Shown here: positions 36,253 to 46,315 of the stretch, in pieces | Numbering within the stretch: position 1 is the stretch's first letter | Layout: every line of letters begins with the position of its first letter | From: Lachnospiraceae bacterium | GTDB taxonomy: Bacteria > Bacillota_A > Clostridia > Lachnospirales > Lachnospiraceae | Assembly: GCA_021770615.1 (NCBI GenBank) | Contig: JAETQR010000013.1 | Span: 28,669-92,668 of the forward strand | Reading direction: 5' to 3' | Length of the DNA: 64,000 nucleotides | Translations under genes and position numbers: made by a program | Notes under the pieces: model-generated | Database searches by the model: none | Seen by the model: only the letters and a program-made list of their open reading frames with translations | Told to the model about the DNA's origin: nothing

Positions 36253-37389
36253 TTAACCGTTATTTTTCACATGATGCACCTCTCCCGTCCGGCAATCTAC
36301 CATCGCATATTCCTCATGTCCTGTGTCCTCACAAGAATAAATCACCCAGTATGGCTTTGAGACATATTCTTCTCCCGCTTCATGACTGCAGAATTCCCCC
36401 TTCGGGTTACACAACAGATAACTCAATGCGATCCTCGTCACCTGTCCGGCCATTTTTCCCTCGACCTGGCGCAGTGCGCTCTCTAAGGAAACGATTTGAT
36501 CCAGTCCTTTTATTGTTTCCTTTTTATAAATAATGCCCTCTGTAGAAAGATATGATCCTGCCCCCTTACAGGAAGCCACGATAACCCGATCATCATTGCA
36601 GAGGACTTCATTTGAAAGCAGAGCTTCCTCTTCCGTGTCTATATCAGCCATCACATTAACGCCTTTATAACACTTTTCAAACGAAAAGACCAGTACCCGT
36701 TTCCCTTTATCTTTTGAGGGATATACATCTACTTTACGCACCCTTGTTTCAAAATCATGATCTACTATCCCTTCCCAACGTTTTACCGCCTCTTCTGCCA
36801 GTTTCACTGCCTCACTCAATAAAACTTTTCCATCCCTTAATCTATATTTTTTCTCTGCATATGGGCGGTTTAAATAAATGGTTTCTAAAATCTCCGTATC
36901 ATCATAGTTTTCTACCTTATCATTTCTCTGATAATTAAAAAACCCCGTATCTCCCAAATACAAATGCTCCCCGGTCTCTATATCGACATATTCCGGCCCT
37001 CTGGGCTGCGTGCGCCCTCCGGAATCCTCTTTATAATATTTTTCCTGCCTTCTTTTCTTTGGTATAAATTCATTAAAAATCCGCTCTTTCTGATCCAGCA
37101 CATCATCTGCCTGGACAAATCGATATACTCCTATCTCCTCCGGCATTTCAATGTCTAAATCTGCCGGAATCTCCAGATTTTTATATTCCTTTCTTAACAC
37201 CGCATCCCATGTATCCCATATCTTCCCGATCGTCTGTCTTTCCATATGAGGTTCTTCCTCAGATTCTTCCTCAGGCTTTTCCACACGCTCAAGATCATGC
37301 TTGCTTTCATTTTTGTCACATCCTCCTGCCGCCAGAACACATAACAACAGGGATAGAACAACTACAAAATTTCTCTTTTTCATATGCAT
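36253..37389 (-). CDS. Lipoprotein of unknown function
   Basis: The protein is about 378 residues. The N-terminal signal ends in a lipobox (LAAGGC), followed by an acidic linker. The middle contains AVKLAEEAVKRW and VYPSKDKGKRVLVFSFEKCYKGV, and the end has KPYWVIYSCEDTGHEEYAMVDCRTGEV. These are reminiscent of PepSY/YcdB-type segments, but the family was not identified. Two starts (37389 and 37383) share the site GGAGG. The gene ends 135 bp before the BlaR1-like gene, so it could be functionally linked to it. Confidence 0.75.
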   Translation of the reverse strand: MHMKKRNFVVVLSLLLCVLAAGGCDKNESKHDLERVEKPEEESEEEPHMERQTIGKIWDTWDAVLRKEYKNLEIPADLDIEMPEEIGVYRFVQADDVLDQKERIFNEFIPKKRRQEKYYKEDSGGRTQPRGPEYVDIETGEHLYLGDTGFFNYQRNDKVENYDDTEILETIYLNRPYAEKKYRLRDGKVLLSEAVKLAEEAVKRWEGIVDHDFETRVRKVDVYPSKDKGKRVLVFSFEKCYKGVNVMADIDTEEEALLSNEVLCNDDRVIVASCKGAGSYLSTEGIIYKKETIKGLDQIVSLESALRQVEGKMAGQVTRIALSYLLCNPKGEFCSHEAGEEYVSKPYWVIYSCEDTGHEEYAMVDCRTGEVHHVKNNG

Positions 37390-37488
37390 ACTGCCTCCTT
37401 TTCCAGATCTTCGCCTTATGGAAACAATATACCTGTTGCTTCTTTCAAATTCCTCACAAAATTCTTACAAAATCCTTAAGATTCTGCC

Positions 37489-37698
37489 TCACAGAAAATC
37501 AATGATCCAAAATACGCAACCCCAGAGCAGCACAAAAAAATCAACCAAAACTCCCCCTGTGACCATCAGGTAAACAAACTCCATCCGAATTTTTTTCCGC
37601 AGCAAAATTCCAATTATGCTTATAGAGATACCTAAAAGCAGAACGAGGATCCAACATAGGATATAGATTCCCTCTGCTTCATACATCTCTCCTGGCAT
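37489..37698 (-). CDS. Small two-helix membrane protein, unknown
   Basis: The protein is about 69 residues from ATG 37698, preceded by AGGAGGGG. Two hydrophobic helices (about 10-32 and 44-68) are joined by LLRKKIRMEF. No known family was recognised. It lies between the lipoprotein gene and the rny terminator. Confidence 0.6.
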   Translation of the reverse strand: MPGEMYEAEGIYILCWILVLLLGISISIIGILLRKKIRMEFVYLMVTGGVLVDFFVLLWGCVFWIIDFL

Positions 37699-37802
37699 AT
37701 CATATCCCCTCCTTACTTGTCTTAGATAAATTATATCATACTCTTTTATATTTGAATACAAATATCTTTTCTTGCACCGCATGCAGAACTTTCCTATTGT
37801 AT

Positions 37803-37871
37803 AAAAGAAAACGCCGCATCGCAACACCTGAAATCACTACTAATTTCAGATACGCAATGCAGCGGTTTTTT
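37803..37871 (-). terminator. Terminator of rny
   Basis: A long hairpin pairs CCGC-TGCAT-GCG with its complement and CTGAAAT with ATTTCAG around a short loop, followed by TTTTCTTTT on the minus strand, just after the rny stop. Confidence 0.8.
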
Positions 37872-37878
37872 CATTCAT

Positions 37879-39450
37879 TTACTTGGCATAATCCACTACT
37901 CTGGACTCTCGTATCACATTAACTTTGATCTGACCTGGATACTGCAGCTCGGACTCGATCTGTTTCGATATATCTCTTGCTAACAATATCATCTCGTCAT
38001 CATTAATCTGATCTGGAACAACCATCACTCGAACTTCTCTACCTGCTTGAATGGCAAAAGATTTGTCAACGCCTTTGAAGCCGTTTGAAATATCCTCTAA
38101 TTGTTTCAATCTATTCGTGTATGTCTCTAAAGTTTCTCTTCTCGCACCTGGGCGTGCAGCAGATATTGCATCTGCAGCCTGTACAACACATGCGATCAGA
38201 CTTTCAGGTTCTACATCTCCGTGATGCGCCTCCACTGCATTTATAACCAATGCAGACTCTTTAAACTTACGGCACAGATCTACACCAAGCTGTATATGCG
38301 AACCTTCCATATCATGGTCGACTGATTTTCCAATATCATGAAGCAGACCTGCTCTCTTCGCCATACGCACATCTGCCCCCAGTTCGCCAGCAAGCAAACC
38401 GGATAAGTGGGCCACCTCGATTGAATGCTTAAGAGCATTCTGACCATAACTTGTTCTAAATCTCATTTTACCCAAAAGGCGAATCAGCTCAGGATGTATC
38501 CCATGTACGCCTACTTCCAGTGTTGCTGCTTCTCCTTCTTCACGAATCATTGTTTCAACTTCTTTTTTCGCCTTTTCTACCATTTCTTCGATTCTGGCAG
38601 GGTGAATTCTACCATCCACGATCAATTTCTCCAAGGCAATTCTGGCTATTTCACGACGAATTGGATCAAAACCGGACAAGATCACTGCTTCCGGTGTATC
38701 ATCAATGATAAGGTCGATTCCGGTCAGATTTTCAAGAGTACGGATATTCCTACCCTCTCTACCGATAATTCGTCCCTTCATTTCATCACCAGGCAGGGGA
38801 ACGACTGAAATCGTAGCTTCTGATACATGGTCAGCCGCACATTTCTGTATCGAATTGACGATGTACTCTTTCGCCTTCTTATCTGCATCATCCTTTGCCT
38901 GACGTTCCAATTCTTTTACTAAAACTGCAGTTTCATGCTTTACATCTTCTTCCACAGTTCTCAATAAATAATCTTTCGCCTGTTCGGAGGTGAGACCAGA
39001 AATCTTCTCCAACTCACGTAAATGACTCTGACGCAATTCCTCTACTTTTTCTTTCTCCTTCTCAAATTCCGCCGTTTTTGATGCAAGTTTTGATTCCCTT
39101 TTCTCGAGTGCATCCAGTTTCTTGTCCAAAGTTTCCTCTTTACCCAGCACTCTTTTTTCATAGCGCTGAAGTTCCGCCCTTCTTTCCTTGGTCTCACGAT
39201 CAAGGTCATTTTTCGCCTTCAGATTTTCTTCCTTGGCTTCCAAAAGAGCTTCCCGTTTCTTGGTTTCTGCCGTTTTTAATGCATCATCAATAATTTCTCT
39301 CGCTTTTTCCTCTGCGCTTCCTACCTTGGCCTCTCCGACCTTGATCCGATAAGAAATAGCACTCTTCCAGGCAATAAGTGCTGTGATTGCAATAAGAGCA
39401 AGGATTACGATGACTGCGCCAACCACAAAACCAATACTCAACTCTGGCAC
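37879..39450 (-). CDS. rny: Ribonuclease Y
   Basis: The protein has 523 residues with a GTG start at 39450 and AAAGGAGG upstream. An N-terminal membrane helix (7-29) is followed by a long charged coiled coil (about 40-190), a KH domain with [10 protein letters not shown] (226-235) and an HD domain with His371-Asp372 in [13 protein letters not shown]. It is the membrane-anchored endonuclease that starts mRNA decay in many Firmicutes. A small stem (AGGAG/CTCCT) covers the Shine-Dalgarno sequence. Confidence 0.97.
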   Translation of the reverse strand: MPELSIGFVVGAVIVILALIAITALIAWKSAISYRIKVGEAKVGSAEEKAREIIDDALKTAETKKREALLEAKEENLKAKNDLDRETKERRAELQRYEKRVLGKEETLDKKLDALEKRESKLASKTAEFEKEKEKVEELRQSHLRELEKISGLTSEQAKDYLLRTVEEDVKHETAVLVKELERQAKDDADKKAKEYIVNSIQKCAADHVSEATISVVPLPGDEMKGRIIGREGRNIRTLENLTGIDLIIDDTPEAVILSGFDPIRREIARIALEKLIVDGRIHPARIEEMVEKAKKEVETMIREEGEAATLEVGVHGIHPELIRLLGKMRFRTSYGQNALKHSIEVAHLSGLLAGELGADVRMAKRAGLLHDIGKSVDHDMEGSHIQLGVDLCRKFKESALVINAVEAHHGDVEPESLIACVVQAADAISAARPGARRETLETYTNRLKQLEDISNGFKGVDKSFAIQAGREVRVMVVPDQINDDEMILLARDISKQIESELQYPGQIKVNVIRESRVVDYAK

Positions 39451-39463
39451 AGGAGCACCTCCT
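39451..39463 (-). promoter_or_regulatory. Hairpin hiding the rny Shine-Dalgarno sequence
   Basis: AGGAG-GTG-CTCCT is a perfect 5-bp stem immediately before the GTG start of rny. One arm is the Shine-Dalgarno sequence itself, so translation may depend on its opening. Confidence 0.45.
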
Positions 39464-39512
39464 TTATTTCATTGTCATTGCACATAAATACAACACATCA
39501 ATTTTACACTTT

Positions 39513-40025
39513 TTATGACGGATTGTCAAGTTCCAATAACACGCTCCGTATCTCATCCGGTTCAAATCCTTTACGTCCAAGAAATGCTTTGATCTTATTT
39601 TTTTCCTCATAAGAAATCTCACTGATCAGCCTTCCCTTCAACTTCTTTTGGACAAGGGAACGAATCGCATCTTTTTCATCCATATCCTCCGGATCCCCTT
39701 CCTCCATAACGCTGTAAACCAACTCCTTAGAAATTCCTTTTTCTAACAATTTATATAAGATTTCTTTCCTGCTTTTTTTTCCTCTGTGGAACATGATATA
39801 ATTCTCAGTATATCTCCTGTCATCAATGTATCCAAAATATTCCACATATTCCATCGCTTCCCGCGATGCTTCTTCAGAAAAACCTGCCCGGTAAAGCCTG
39901 TCAGAAAGTTCTTTCCTCGTCCGGTCCTTATGCAGCAGAAGGGACATTGCTTTCCCCACAGCTTTTTTACACTCTTCATCGGAAAACTCATAAGATACTG
40001 CTTTTTCACCCTTTTCCTGTGCCAT
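39513..40025 (-). CDS. recX: Regulatory protein RecX
   Basis: The protein is about 170 residues from ATG 40025 with GGAGG five bases upstream. Three-helix repeats are visible: LLLHKDRTRKELSDRLYRAGFS, VEYFGYIDDRRYTENYI and EILYKLLEKGIS. RecX modulates RecA filaments. It follows recA by 27 bp, the usual arrangement. Confidence 0.92.
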   Translation of the reverse strand: MAQEKGEKAVSYEFSDEECKKAVGKAMSLLLHKDRTRKELSDRLYRAGFSEEASREAMEYVEYFGYIDDRRYTENYIMFHRGKKSRKEILYKLLEKGISKELVYSVMEEGDPEDMDEKDAIRSLVQKKLKGRLISEISYEEKNKIKAFLGRKGFEPDEIRSVLLELDNPS

Positions 40026-40052
40026 TCCGGCCTCCAATCCAAAGCATCCTCT

Positions 40053-41144
40053 TTACTGTTCTTCTTTTGCTGCAGAAACTTCTTTCTTCTTTCCGGCCGG
40101 TTCTTTTTTCGTTCCTTCTCCTGCAGCATTTGCCGCATTTTCTTCCTGAACCAGACATTTTTCCCTGACCAGATTTTCCACTTCATCAAAAACATCCGGA
40201 TTGTCCGCAAGATAAGCTTTGGCATTTTCTCGTCCCTGACCGATCTTTTCTCCCTTATAGGAATACCAGGCTCCACTCTTTATGATGATATCATGCTTTG
40301 CAGCAAGGTCTAACACATCACCTTCTCTTGAAATACCTTTTCCAAACATAATGTCAAATTCTGCTTCCTGGAAAGGAGGCGCCACCTTGTTTTTTACTAC
40401 TTTTACCCTTACATGGTTTCCGATCATTTCACCACTCTGTTTGAGCGTCTCGATCCTGCGTACGTCAAGACGCACAGAAGAATAAAATTTAAGCGCACGC
40501 CCACCGGTCGTCGTCTCCGGATTTCCAAACATGACTCCTACTTTTTCACGGAGCTGATTGATAAAAATAACGATACAATTTGATTTATTGATCACGCCAG
40601 TCAGTTTTCTCAGTGCCTGGCTCATAAGCCTCGCCTGCAGTCCGACATGGCTGTCTCCCATATCGCCATCGATCTCTGCTCTCGGTACCAGTGCCGCTAC
40701 CGAGTCAACGATCACGATGTCAACTGCCCCTGAACGCACCATCGTCTCTGTGATCTCGAGTGCCTGCTCTCCGCAATCCGGCTGTGATATGTATAACTCA
40801 TCGATATCTACTCCGATATTTCGCGCATAAGCAGGATCCATCGCATGCTCTGCATCAATAAATCCGGCGATCCCTCCCCGTTTCTGCACCTCTGCTACCA
40901 TATGGAGCGCAACCGTCGTCTTACCACTCGATTCCGGGCCATACACCTCGATGATCCTTCCTTTCGGAATCCCACCAACTCCAAGTGCGATATCCAGACT
41001 CAAAGAACCGGTCGGCACTGCTTCTACACTCATTCGTGAAGCGGTATCTCCCAGTTTCATCACGGAACCTTTTCCATATTGTTTTTCAATCTGCGCGATC
41101 GCAGACTCCAATGCTTTAACTTTATTTTGATCCTTTTCTATCAT
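40053..41144 (-). CDS. recA: Recombinase RecA
   Basis: The protein is about 363 residues from ATG 41144, with GGAGG eight bases upstream; the longer frame adds ten residues that RecA lacks. The Walker A motif GPESSGKTT begins at residue 69. [22 protein letters not shown] is Walker B with loop 1, and [20 protein letters not shown] is loop 2. The C-terminal tail is Ala/Glu/Lys rich and poorly conserved. Transcription starts from a TTGACA promoter with a LexA box. Confidence 0.98.
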   Translation of the reverse strand: MIEKDQNKVKALESAIAQIEKQYGKGSVMKLGDTASRMSVEAVPTGSLSLDIALGVGGIPKGRIIEVYGPESSGKTTVALHMVAEVQKRGGIAGFIDAEHAMDPAYARNIGVDIDELYISQPDCGEQALEITETMVRSGAVDIVIVDSVAALVPRAEIDGDMGDSHVGLQARLMSQALRKLTGVINKSNCIVIFINQLREKVGVMFGNPETTTGGRALKFYSSVRLDVRRIETLKQSGEMIGNHVRVKVVKNKVAPPFQEAEFDIMFGKGISREGDVLDLAAKHDIIIKSGAWYSYKGEKIGQGRENAKAYLADNPDVFDEVENLVREKCLVQEENAANAAGEGTKKEPAGKKKEVSAAKEEQ

Positions 41145-41191
41145 GATCCTATCCTCCAACAAAAATAATCGCAAAAGCGAACTCTATTTCG

Positions 41192-41243
41192 GAACATCTG
41201 TTCTGTATATAGATATACTACAACAAAGTTCTGAAACTGTCAA
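41192..41243 (-). promoter_or_regulatory. recA promoter and LexA (SOS) box
   Basis: TTGACA (41243-41238) and TAGTAT (41220-41215) are 17 bp apart on the minus strand. GAACAGATGTTC (41203-41192) follows just downstream and matches the Gram-positive LexA core GAAC-N4-GTTC. recA is a standard SOS gene. Confidence 0.85.
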
Positions 41244-41250
41244 CCATTTT

Positions 41251-41590
41251 TTCAAAATCGGGAAAATTAATTTGAATATCAGACCGTGCCCTCCATGAGA
41301 TTTACAAAAGGCACAGTACAAGTGTACCATTCTTGTCTCTGTTTGTAAACAACTATTATTGGTTTTCAAAATCGGGAAAATTAATTTGAATATCAGACCA
41401 TGCCCTCCATGAGATTTATAAAAGGCACAGTACAAGTGTACCATTCTTGTCTCTGTTTGTAAACAACTATTATTGATTTTCAAAATCGGGAAAATTAATT
41501 TGAATATCAGACCGTGCCTTCCAAGAGATTTACAAAAGGCACAGTACAAGTGTACCATGCCTGTCTCTATTTGTAAAGAAAATTTCCATC
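41251..41590. repeat. Three 114-bp tandem repeats upstream of recA
   Basis: The motif TTCAAAATCGGGAAAATTAA begins at 41251, 41365 and 41479, so the period is exactly 114 bp; the copies differ at only a few positions until the third diverges near 41578. Each copy contains TTTACA-17-TACACT on the minus strand (first copy 41349-41344 and 41326-41321) and the 12-bp palindrome GTACA-AG-TGTAC. The 559-bp gap between recA and the ABC permease holds these repeats, the recA promoter and one hairpin element. Confidence 0.9.
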
Positions 41591-41617
41591 TTGGGCTGAA
41601 ACCAATTTGGGGTACTC

Positions 41618-41701
41618 GCAATTTATGGAAAGGTGACAAAGCTTCGTACAGCAGCGGGAATATTCCGCTGCTATACAAATGTCACGATTCTTATAAATTG
41701 C
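41618..41701. repeat. 84-bp imperfect palindrome, short relative of the 51.7-kb element
   Basis: Nested complementary blocks are GCAATTTAT/ATAAATTGC, GTGACA/TGTCAC and AGCAGCGG/CCGCTGCT around GAATATT. It starts two bases after the ABC permease stop, so it may also end that transcript. The inner sequence resembles both arms of the element at 51664-51944. Confidence 0.7.
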
Positions 41702-41703
41702 AC

Positions 41704-42993
41704 CTACTCATACCGCAGCGCCTCGATCGGATCCAGCTTTGCAGCTTTCCCCGCCGGATAATATCCAAAAAAGATCCCGATCACCATAGAAAATCCCACC
41801 GCTGTTATGATCGCCGCCACCGGAGCCGATGCCGAATAGCCGAGAACAGATGCCGCCACAGCCCCAAGCGCAAATCCTAAAAGGATTCCCAGACATCCAC
41901 CTACCAGACACAGGATCACAGATTCAACGATAAACTGAAGACGGATATAGCTGTTCTTTGCCCCCAGCGCTTTTCTCGTCCCGATCTCCCTCGTCCGCTC
42001 CGTGATAGATACAAGCATGATATTCATCACCCCGATGCCTCCTACCAGAAGAGAAATCCCGGCGATAAACGAAACTGCCACCGCCACCGTCTGTATCATA
42101 TCATTCATGGATTCTGTCATGGATTCCATCGTAGTAGTGGATATTTTATAATCTTCATTTGTAATATAATATGGTGCAAAAAACTGCTCGATCTCCTCTG
42201 CAAAAGCGGATACCGAAGAAATATCTGCCGCCGTCACCACGGTGAACTGGGAATATCCCTCCTCCGCATGGATCTGCTTTTTCCCGGTCGTGAGCGGAAT
42301 ATAGGCTGCTGTCACCAAATCCTCATCGGATGAGGAAGAAAAAGAACTGCTCTCTTCATATTTATAAATACCAACAATATAATAATCATAAAACACACCA
42401 TCGGTATCGACACTGATCTTCTGCCACAACGCCTGTTCATTATCACCATCAAATATATTTTCTACCACTTTATCCGAAACCATGATCACCCTTTTGGAAC
42501 CGTCCAGATCTTGTTTCTTTATCGTTCTTCCCGCAAGGAGCGTCACCTGGCTTCCTTCAAAATAATCCTCATTGATCCCGCTGATCGTAATATTTGATGT
42601 ATCACTGCCCGATGTAACCGTTCCACTGCCGACGGTCTCGCTGATCGCCACTGCGTCGATACGGTCTGCAAATCTTCCTTTCAGTTCCGTGATCATGTCA
42701 TCTGTGATCAAATCTTTCTCTTCTGCTGTTACCCCACGGTTCGATGTGCCAAACCGCATCCCGTTCTGCCTCACTTCCGCTTCCTCAGAAGTCTGTTTGA
42801 TTCCCACAGTTATGTTATTCGCACCCATTTCCTGAAAGGAGGTCGAGATCGAGGTCGTCAGGGACGCACTCACTGTCATGATCGAAATCACAGAACCAAT
42901 CCCGATGATGATGCCAAGCATCGTGAGGAGTGCACGCATTTTATTAGCCCTGAGAGCACCAAATGCGAGCTTTATATTTTCCATGATCAGCAT
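41704..42993 (-). CDS. MacB-like ABC transporter permease
   Basis: The protein has 429 residues. One N-terminal helix (about 20-45) is followed by a large MacB-type periplasmic core (about 60-290), then three helices with GGIGVMNIMLVSITERTREIGTRKALGAK, the FtsX signature. It has 4-TM topology. It overlaps the ATPase gene by 7 bp and follows a membrane fusion protein gene, making a three-gene MacAB-type system. In Gram-positives such sets export peptides or drugs or act in stress sensing. Confidence 0.92.
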   Translation of the reverse strand: MLIMENIKLAFGALRANKMRALLTMLGIIIGIGSVISIMTVSASLTTSISTSFQEMGANNITVGIKQTSEEAEVRQNGMRFGTSNRGVTAEEKDLITDDMITELKGRFADRIDAVAISETVGSGTVTSGSDTSNITISGINEDYFEGSQVTLLAGRTIKKQDLDGSKRVIMVSDKVVENIFDGDNEQALWQKISVDTDGVFYDYYIVGIYKYEESSSFSSSSDEDLVTAAYIPLTTGKKQIHAEEGYSQFTVVTAADISSVSAFAEEIEQFFAPYYITNEDYKISTTTMESMTESMNDMIQTVAVAVSFIAGISLLVGGIGVMNIMLVSITERTREIGTRKALGAKNSYIRLQFIVESVILCLVGGCLGILLGFALGAVAASVLGYSASAPVAAIITAVGFSMVIGIFFGYYPAGKAAKLDPIEALRYE

Positions 42994-43700
42994 ATGCCTC
43001 CCCCTTTCCGCACGCCTGTTATCCCACCATCACACAAGGTCACGATGCGCCCTGTCTCTTCGGCAAGTTCCTTTGAGTGGGTGATGAGCACGACCGTCTT
43101 TCCCTGTTCTTCATGGAGCCGGTGAAAAATATCCATAATGACCCGCCCTGTCTTTGTATCCAGGGCTCCCGTCGGCTCATCCGCAAGCAGGACCGCCGGA
43201 TCATTTGCCATTGCGCGGGCGATCGCCACACGCTGTTTCTGGCCGCCCGAGAGTTCATCCGGACGATGGCTCATCCGGTCCTCCATGCCTACCATCGCAA
43301 GAAGTTCCTTTGCCCTGGCGATCCTTTTTGCCTTTGAAATTCCTGCATACAGCATCGGAAGTTCCACATTAGACAACGCTGTCGTGCGGGCGATCAGGTT
43401 ATATGTCTGAAATACAAACCCAATTTTCCGGTTCCTTATCTCAGAAAGCTTTTTATCTTTTGCAAGACAGATATCGGTTCCTTCCAACAGATAACTTCCC
43501 TCCGTGGGACGGTCTAACGCCCCGATGATATTCATAAGCGTTGATTTTCCGGAACCGGACTCCCCGACGACAGAGATAAATTCCCCTGCTTTTACATCAA
43601 GATCGATACCATGGAGAATTTCCAGCTCATTCGGCTGCCCGATATAAAACCGCTTTACAATCTGCCTCAGTTTGATCATATCGTTATCTTTTTTTAACAT
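42987..43700 (-). CDS. MacB-like ABC transporter ATP-binding protein
   Basis: The protein is about 237 residues from ATG 43700 with GGAG upstream; the longer open frame overlaps the upstream gene and adds a non-ABC sequence. Walker A is GESGSGKST, the signature is LSGGQKQRVAIARA, and Walker B is AVLLADEPTGALD, followed by ITHSKELAEE. It belongs to the LolD/MacB subfamily and pairs with the downstream permease. Confidence 0.95.
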   Translation of the reverse strand: MLKKDNDMIKLRQIVKRFYIGQPNELEILHGIDLDVKAGEFISVVGESGSGKSTLMNIIGALDRPTEGSYLLEGTDICLAKDKKLSEIRNRKIGFVFQTYNLIARTTALSNVELPMLYAGISKAKRIARAKELLAMVGMEDRMSHRPDELSGGQKQRVAIARAMANDPAVLLADEPTGALDTKTGRVIMDIFHRLHEEQGKTVVLITHSKELAEETGRIVTLCDGGITGVRKGGGIC

Positions 43701-43716
43701 ATCATTCTCCAATCTG

Positions 43717-45231
43717 CTACATTCCGGGACCTTTGCTTCCTCTGCCGGCTCCTCTGTTTCCTCCCATCGGATTCTCTCCACCGCCTCCGGGAGTGCCGCC
43801 AAACATGCCAAATGCATTCTCATCCTGCGTCGTTTCCTCTGAACCCGAAACTTCATCGGTCGGAATGATGACCGAAAGGCCTTCTTTCAGTTCATCACCC
43901 TGTATTTCTATATAATAATCACTCTCCATTCCCTTTGTCACCAGAATCTCCCTGGATGACGATGAGTCCCCGTCGCTCTCTGATACATGGATCGCTGTCG
44001 TTCCATCTGAATTTTCATGCACAGCATCATACGGAACGGCGTACACATCATCTGCCTGCTCCAAAATAATGCTGCATCTTGCTGTCAATCCCATTCTCAG
44101 TCTTTCATCAACCGTTTTTACTCTGACCTTTACCTCATATCCATCCGAAGAAGATGTGCCGGTGGAAGACATCCCTCCGCTCTCACCAGACTGGGAATTC
44201 CCGGAGGACAATGATGTGCTTCCCGTAGAGGGCGCCACGAACGTGATCTCCCCTTCGATCTCATCTTCTCCGGTTGCCTCTGTGAGGATCACAACCCTCT
44301 GCCCAACGGACACATTGCTGACGTCATATTCATCTACACTTGTAGAAATTACGTAAGAACTAATATCATCGATCTGAAACAGATCTCCACCGCTATACAC
44401 ATCTCCTTCTTCAACTGTAGAACCCGTTATGACTCCGTCACAGGGTGCAGTTATAAGACAATCTTCCAGGCTTTCCTCTGCCTGACTCACCTGTTTTTGC
44501 GCTTCCCGGACACTTTTCTTCCGATTTGATTCCGCATTATCCACAGCATCCTCCGCATTCTCGATATTGCTTTTATTCTGCTTATTTGTTTTTTCCTGAT
44601 TTGATACTGCTGTTTCATATCCGGTCTCTGCCTGTTTCAGCGATTCCTCTGCCTTATTCAGCTGTTCTTCCAGTTTCGCCTTTGCCTCAGCATTCTTTTC
44701 TGCGGAAACCTGTTCTTTCAGATGGGAAACCTGTTCTTTCGCCCCATTTAATTCCTTTTTGCTTCCAGACACTTCCGAGGCCAGTTTTTTCTTTTCCTCT
44801 GTGTATGTTTCCTTTGCCTCAGAGAGCTGCTTTTGGGCAGAAGAAACATTTCTATCTCCTTCTTCTGTGGCATCACTCAATGCCTCTTCCGCCTCAGAAA
44901 GAGCATCCCGCAGATCGCTCTCATCAAATCTCACCAACACGTCTCCCTTTTTCACCTCATCCCCTACAGACACTTCTACGGTCTTTACCCCGACGCCATT
45001 TACCTGCGCTGACACAAGCTTTGACTTTTTACTCTGTACCGTGCCGGTGGCGCTGATCGATTTTGTAAGATCCATCTTTTGCAGCGAAACCGTACTCTGC
45101 TTTTTTTCATTTTCCCCGGCAGAAGCTTTTTCTCCCCGTGCACGGATGACAACCACTGCTGTCACTGCCGACACGGCAAGAACAAAAACAACGACCAGCC
45201 ATACTTTATGTTTTTTCAGCTTCTCTCTCAA
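43717..45231 (-). CDS. Membrane fusion protein (MacA/HlyD-like) of ABC exporter
   Basis: It is about 504 residues if started at TTG 45231, where AGGAGG is seven bases upstream; in-frame ATGs at 45252 and earlier give longer forms with no better site. A single membrane helix (about 9-28) is followed by a biotinyl-lipoyl half (VKKGDVLVRFDESDL). A Lys/Glu/Gln coiled coil of about 130 residues and the second lipoyl half (LITAPCDGVITGSTVEEGDVYSGG) come next. A beta-barrel and a Gly-rich tail (GGTPGGGGENPMGG) complete it. It links the permease to the cell exterior. Confidence 0.9.
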   Translation of the reverse strand: MREKLKKHKVWLVVVFVLAVSAVTAVVVIRARGEKASAGENEKKQSTVSLQKMDLTKSISATGTVQSKKSKLVSAQVNGVGVKTVEVSVGDEVKKGDVLVRFDESDLRDALSEAEEALSDATEEGDRNVSSAQKQLSEAKETYTEEKKKLASEVSGSKKELNGAKEQVSHLKEQVSAEKNAEAKAKLEEQLNKAEESLKQAETGYETAVSNQEKTNKQNKSNIENAEDAVDNAESNRKKSVREAQKQVSQAEESLEDCLITAPCDGVITGSTVEEGDVYSGGDLFQIDDISSYVISTSVDEYDVSNVSVGQRVVILTEATGEDEIEGEITFVAPSTGSTSLSSGNSQSGESGGMSSTGTSSSDGYEVKVRVKTVDERLRMGLTARCSIILEQADDVYAVPYDAVHENSDGTTAIHVSESDGDSSSSREILVTKGMESDYYIEIQGDELKEGLSVIIPTDEVSGSEETTQDENAFGMFGGTPGGGGENPMGGNRGAGRGSKGPGM

Positions 45232-45319
45232 AACCAAACCTCCTGAACTCATATTTTTCTTCATCATAAAGAAAAAGTATGAACAAACCATGTTCATGCT
45301 TTGATTTAACTGTGATCTG

Positions 45320-46315
45320 TTATAAATCCATCCCTTGGGAAACAGATTCTATAATCCTTTCAAGATCCCCGATCTTCTCAATCTCATTGACCCGCCTCCT
45401 CATTGCAGCAGAGTTCGGATATCCTGACGTATACCATGCAAAATGAGAACGCATCTGACGCATTCCATAAAGTTCTCCCTTCCACTCCGTCTGCATCTTT
45501 GCATGGCGGAGTATCATAGCAAGCAATTCCCTGAGATCTGGTTTGGGAAGCGTTTCACCGGTCTCAAAATAGTGTTTGATCTGCGAAAAAATCCATGGAT
45601 TCCCCTTGGCTCCTCTTCCGACCATGACCGCATCACACCCTGTCTGAAGGAACATCCGCTCTGCATCCTCTCCCGAAAAAACATCTCCATTCCCAATGAC
45701 CGGAATAGACACAGAATCCTTTATCCTGCGTATGATATCCCAGTCTGCTGTTCCGCTGTAATACTGCTCTCTCGTTCTCCCGTGAACAGCTACCGCCGCC
45801 GCTCCGGCAGCCTCTGCTGCTTTTGCCAGATCGACCGCCTGCTCCTCCCCATCATGAAATCCTTTTCGGAATTTTACCGTAACCGGTTTTCTGATCGCCT
45901 TTACTGTACTGCTTATGATCTTCTCTGCAAGGGAAATATTTTTTAAGAGTGCGGAACCTTCGCCATTATTTACAACTTTAGGCACCGGGCATCCCATATT
46001 AAGATCCAGAATATCGAAGTTCCGCTCCTCGATCCTTCCCGCCATACTGCTTATGATATCTGGTTCAGAACCAAATAACTGCAACGCTGCCGGCCTTTCT
46101 TCCCCGCGGATCTCCATAAGTGCCTCTGTATTTTTACTGTTATAATAAATTCCTTTTGCGCTCACCATCTCTGTATAAATAAGATCTGCGCCCTTTTCTT
46201 TGCACAAAAGACGAAAAGGCAGGTCGGTCACTCCTGCCATCGGTGCCAGTATAACCCTCCCGGGCACTGTCACGCTCCCAATCTTCCATTTCTCATTTAT
46301 ATTGATCTCGTTCAC
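45320..46315 (-). CDS. dusB: tRNA-dihydrouridine synthase (DusB type)
   Basis: The protein has 331 residues with a GTG start overlapping coaX by 23 bp. It is an FMN TIM barrel: [20 protein letters not shown] at the start, [21 protein letters not shown] with the catalytic Cys, [14 protein letters not shown], and [14 protein letters not shown]. It reduces uridines in tRNA. coaX-dusB adjacency is common in Clostridia. Confidence 0.94.
   Translation of the reverse strand: MNEININEKWKIGSVTVPGRVILAPMAGVTDLPFRLLCKEKGADLIYTEMVSAKGIYYNSKNTEALMEIRGEERPAALQLFGSEPDIISSMAGRIEERNFDILDLNMGCPVPKVVNNGEGSALLKNISLAEKIISSTVKAIRKPVTVKFRKGFHDGEEQAVDLAKAAEAAGAAAVAVHGRTREQYYSGTADWDIIRRIKDSVSIPVIGNGDVFSGEDAERMFLQTGCDAVMVGRGAKGNPWIFSQIKHYFETGETLPKPDLRELLAMILRHAKMQTEWKGELYGMRQMRSHFAWYTSGYPNSAAMRRRVNEIEKIGDLERIIESVSQGMDL

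Noticed and set aside
41251..41590. Possible CRISPR array
   Set aside because: The 114-bp units are repeated in full with no unique spacers, and no cas genes are present.
41184..41678. 164-codon minus-strand open frame across the 114-bp repeats upstream of recA
   Set aside because: It is open because the repeat length is a multiple of three. It spans the recA promoter and LexA box, and the translation shows no signal, domain or good ribosome site.
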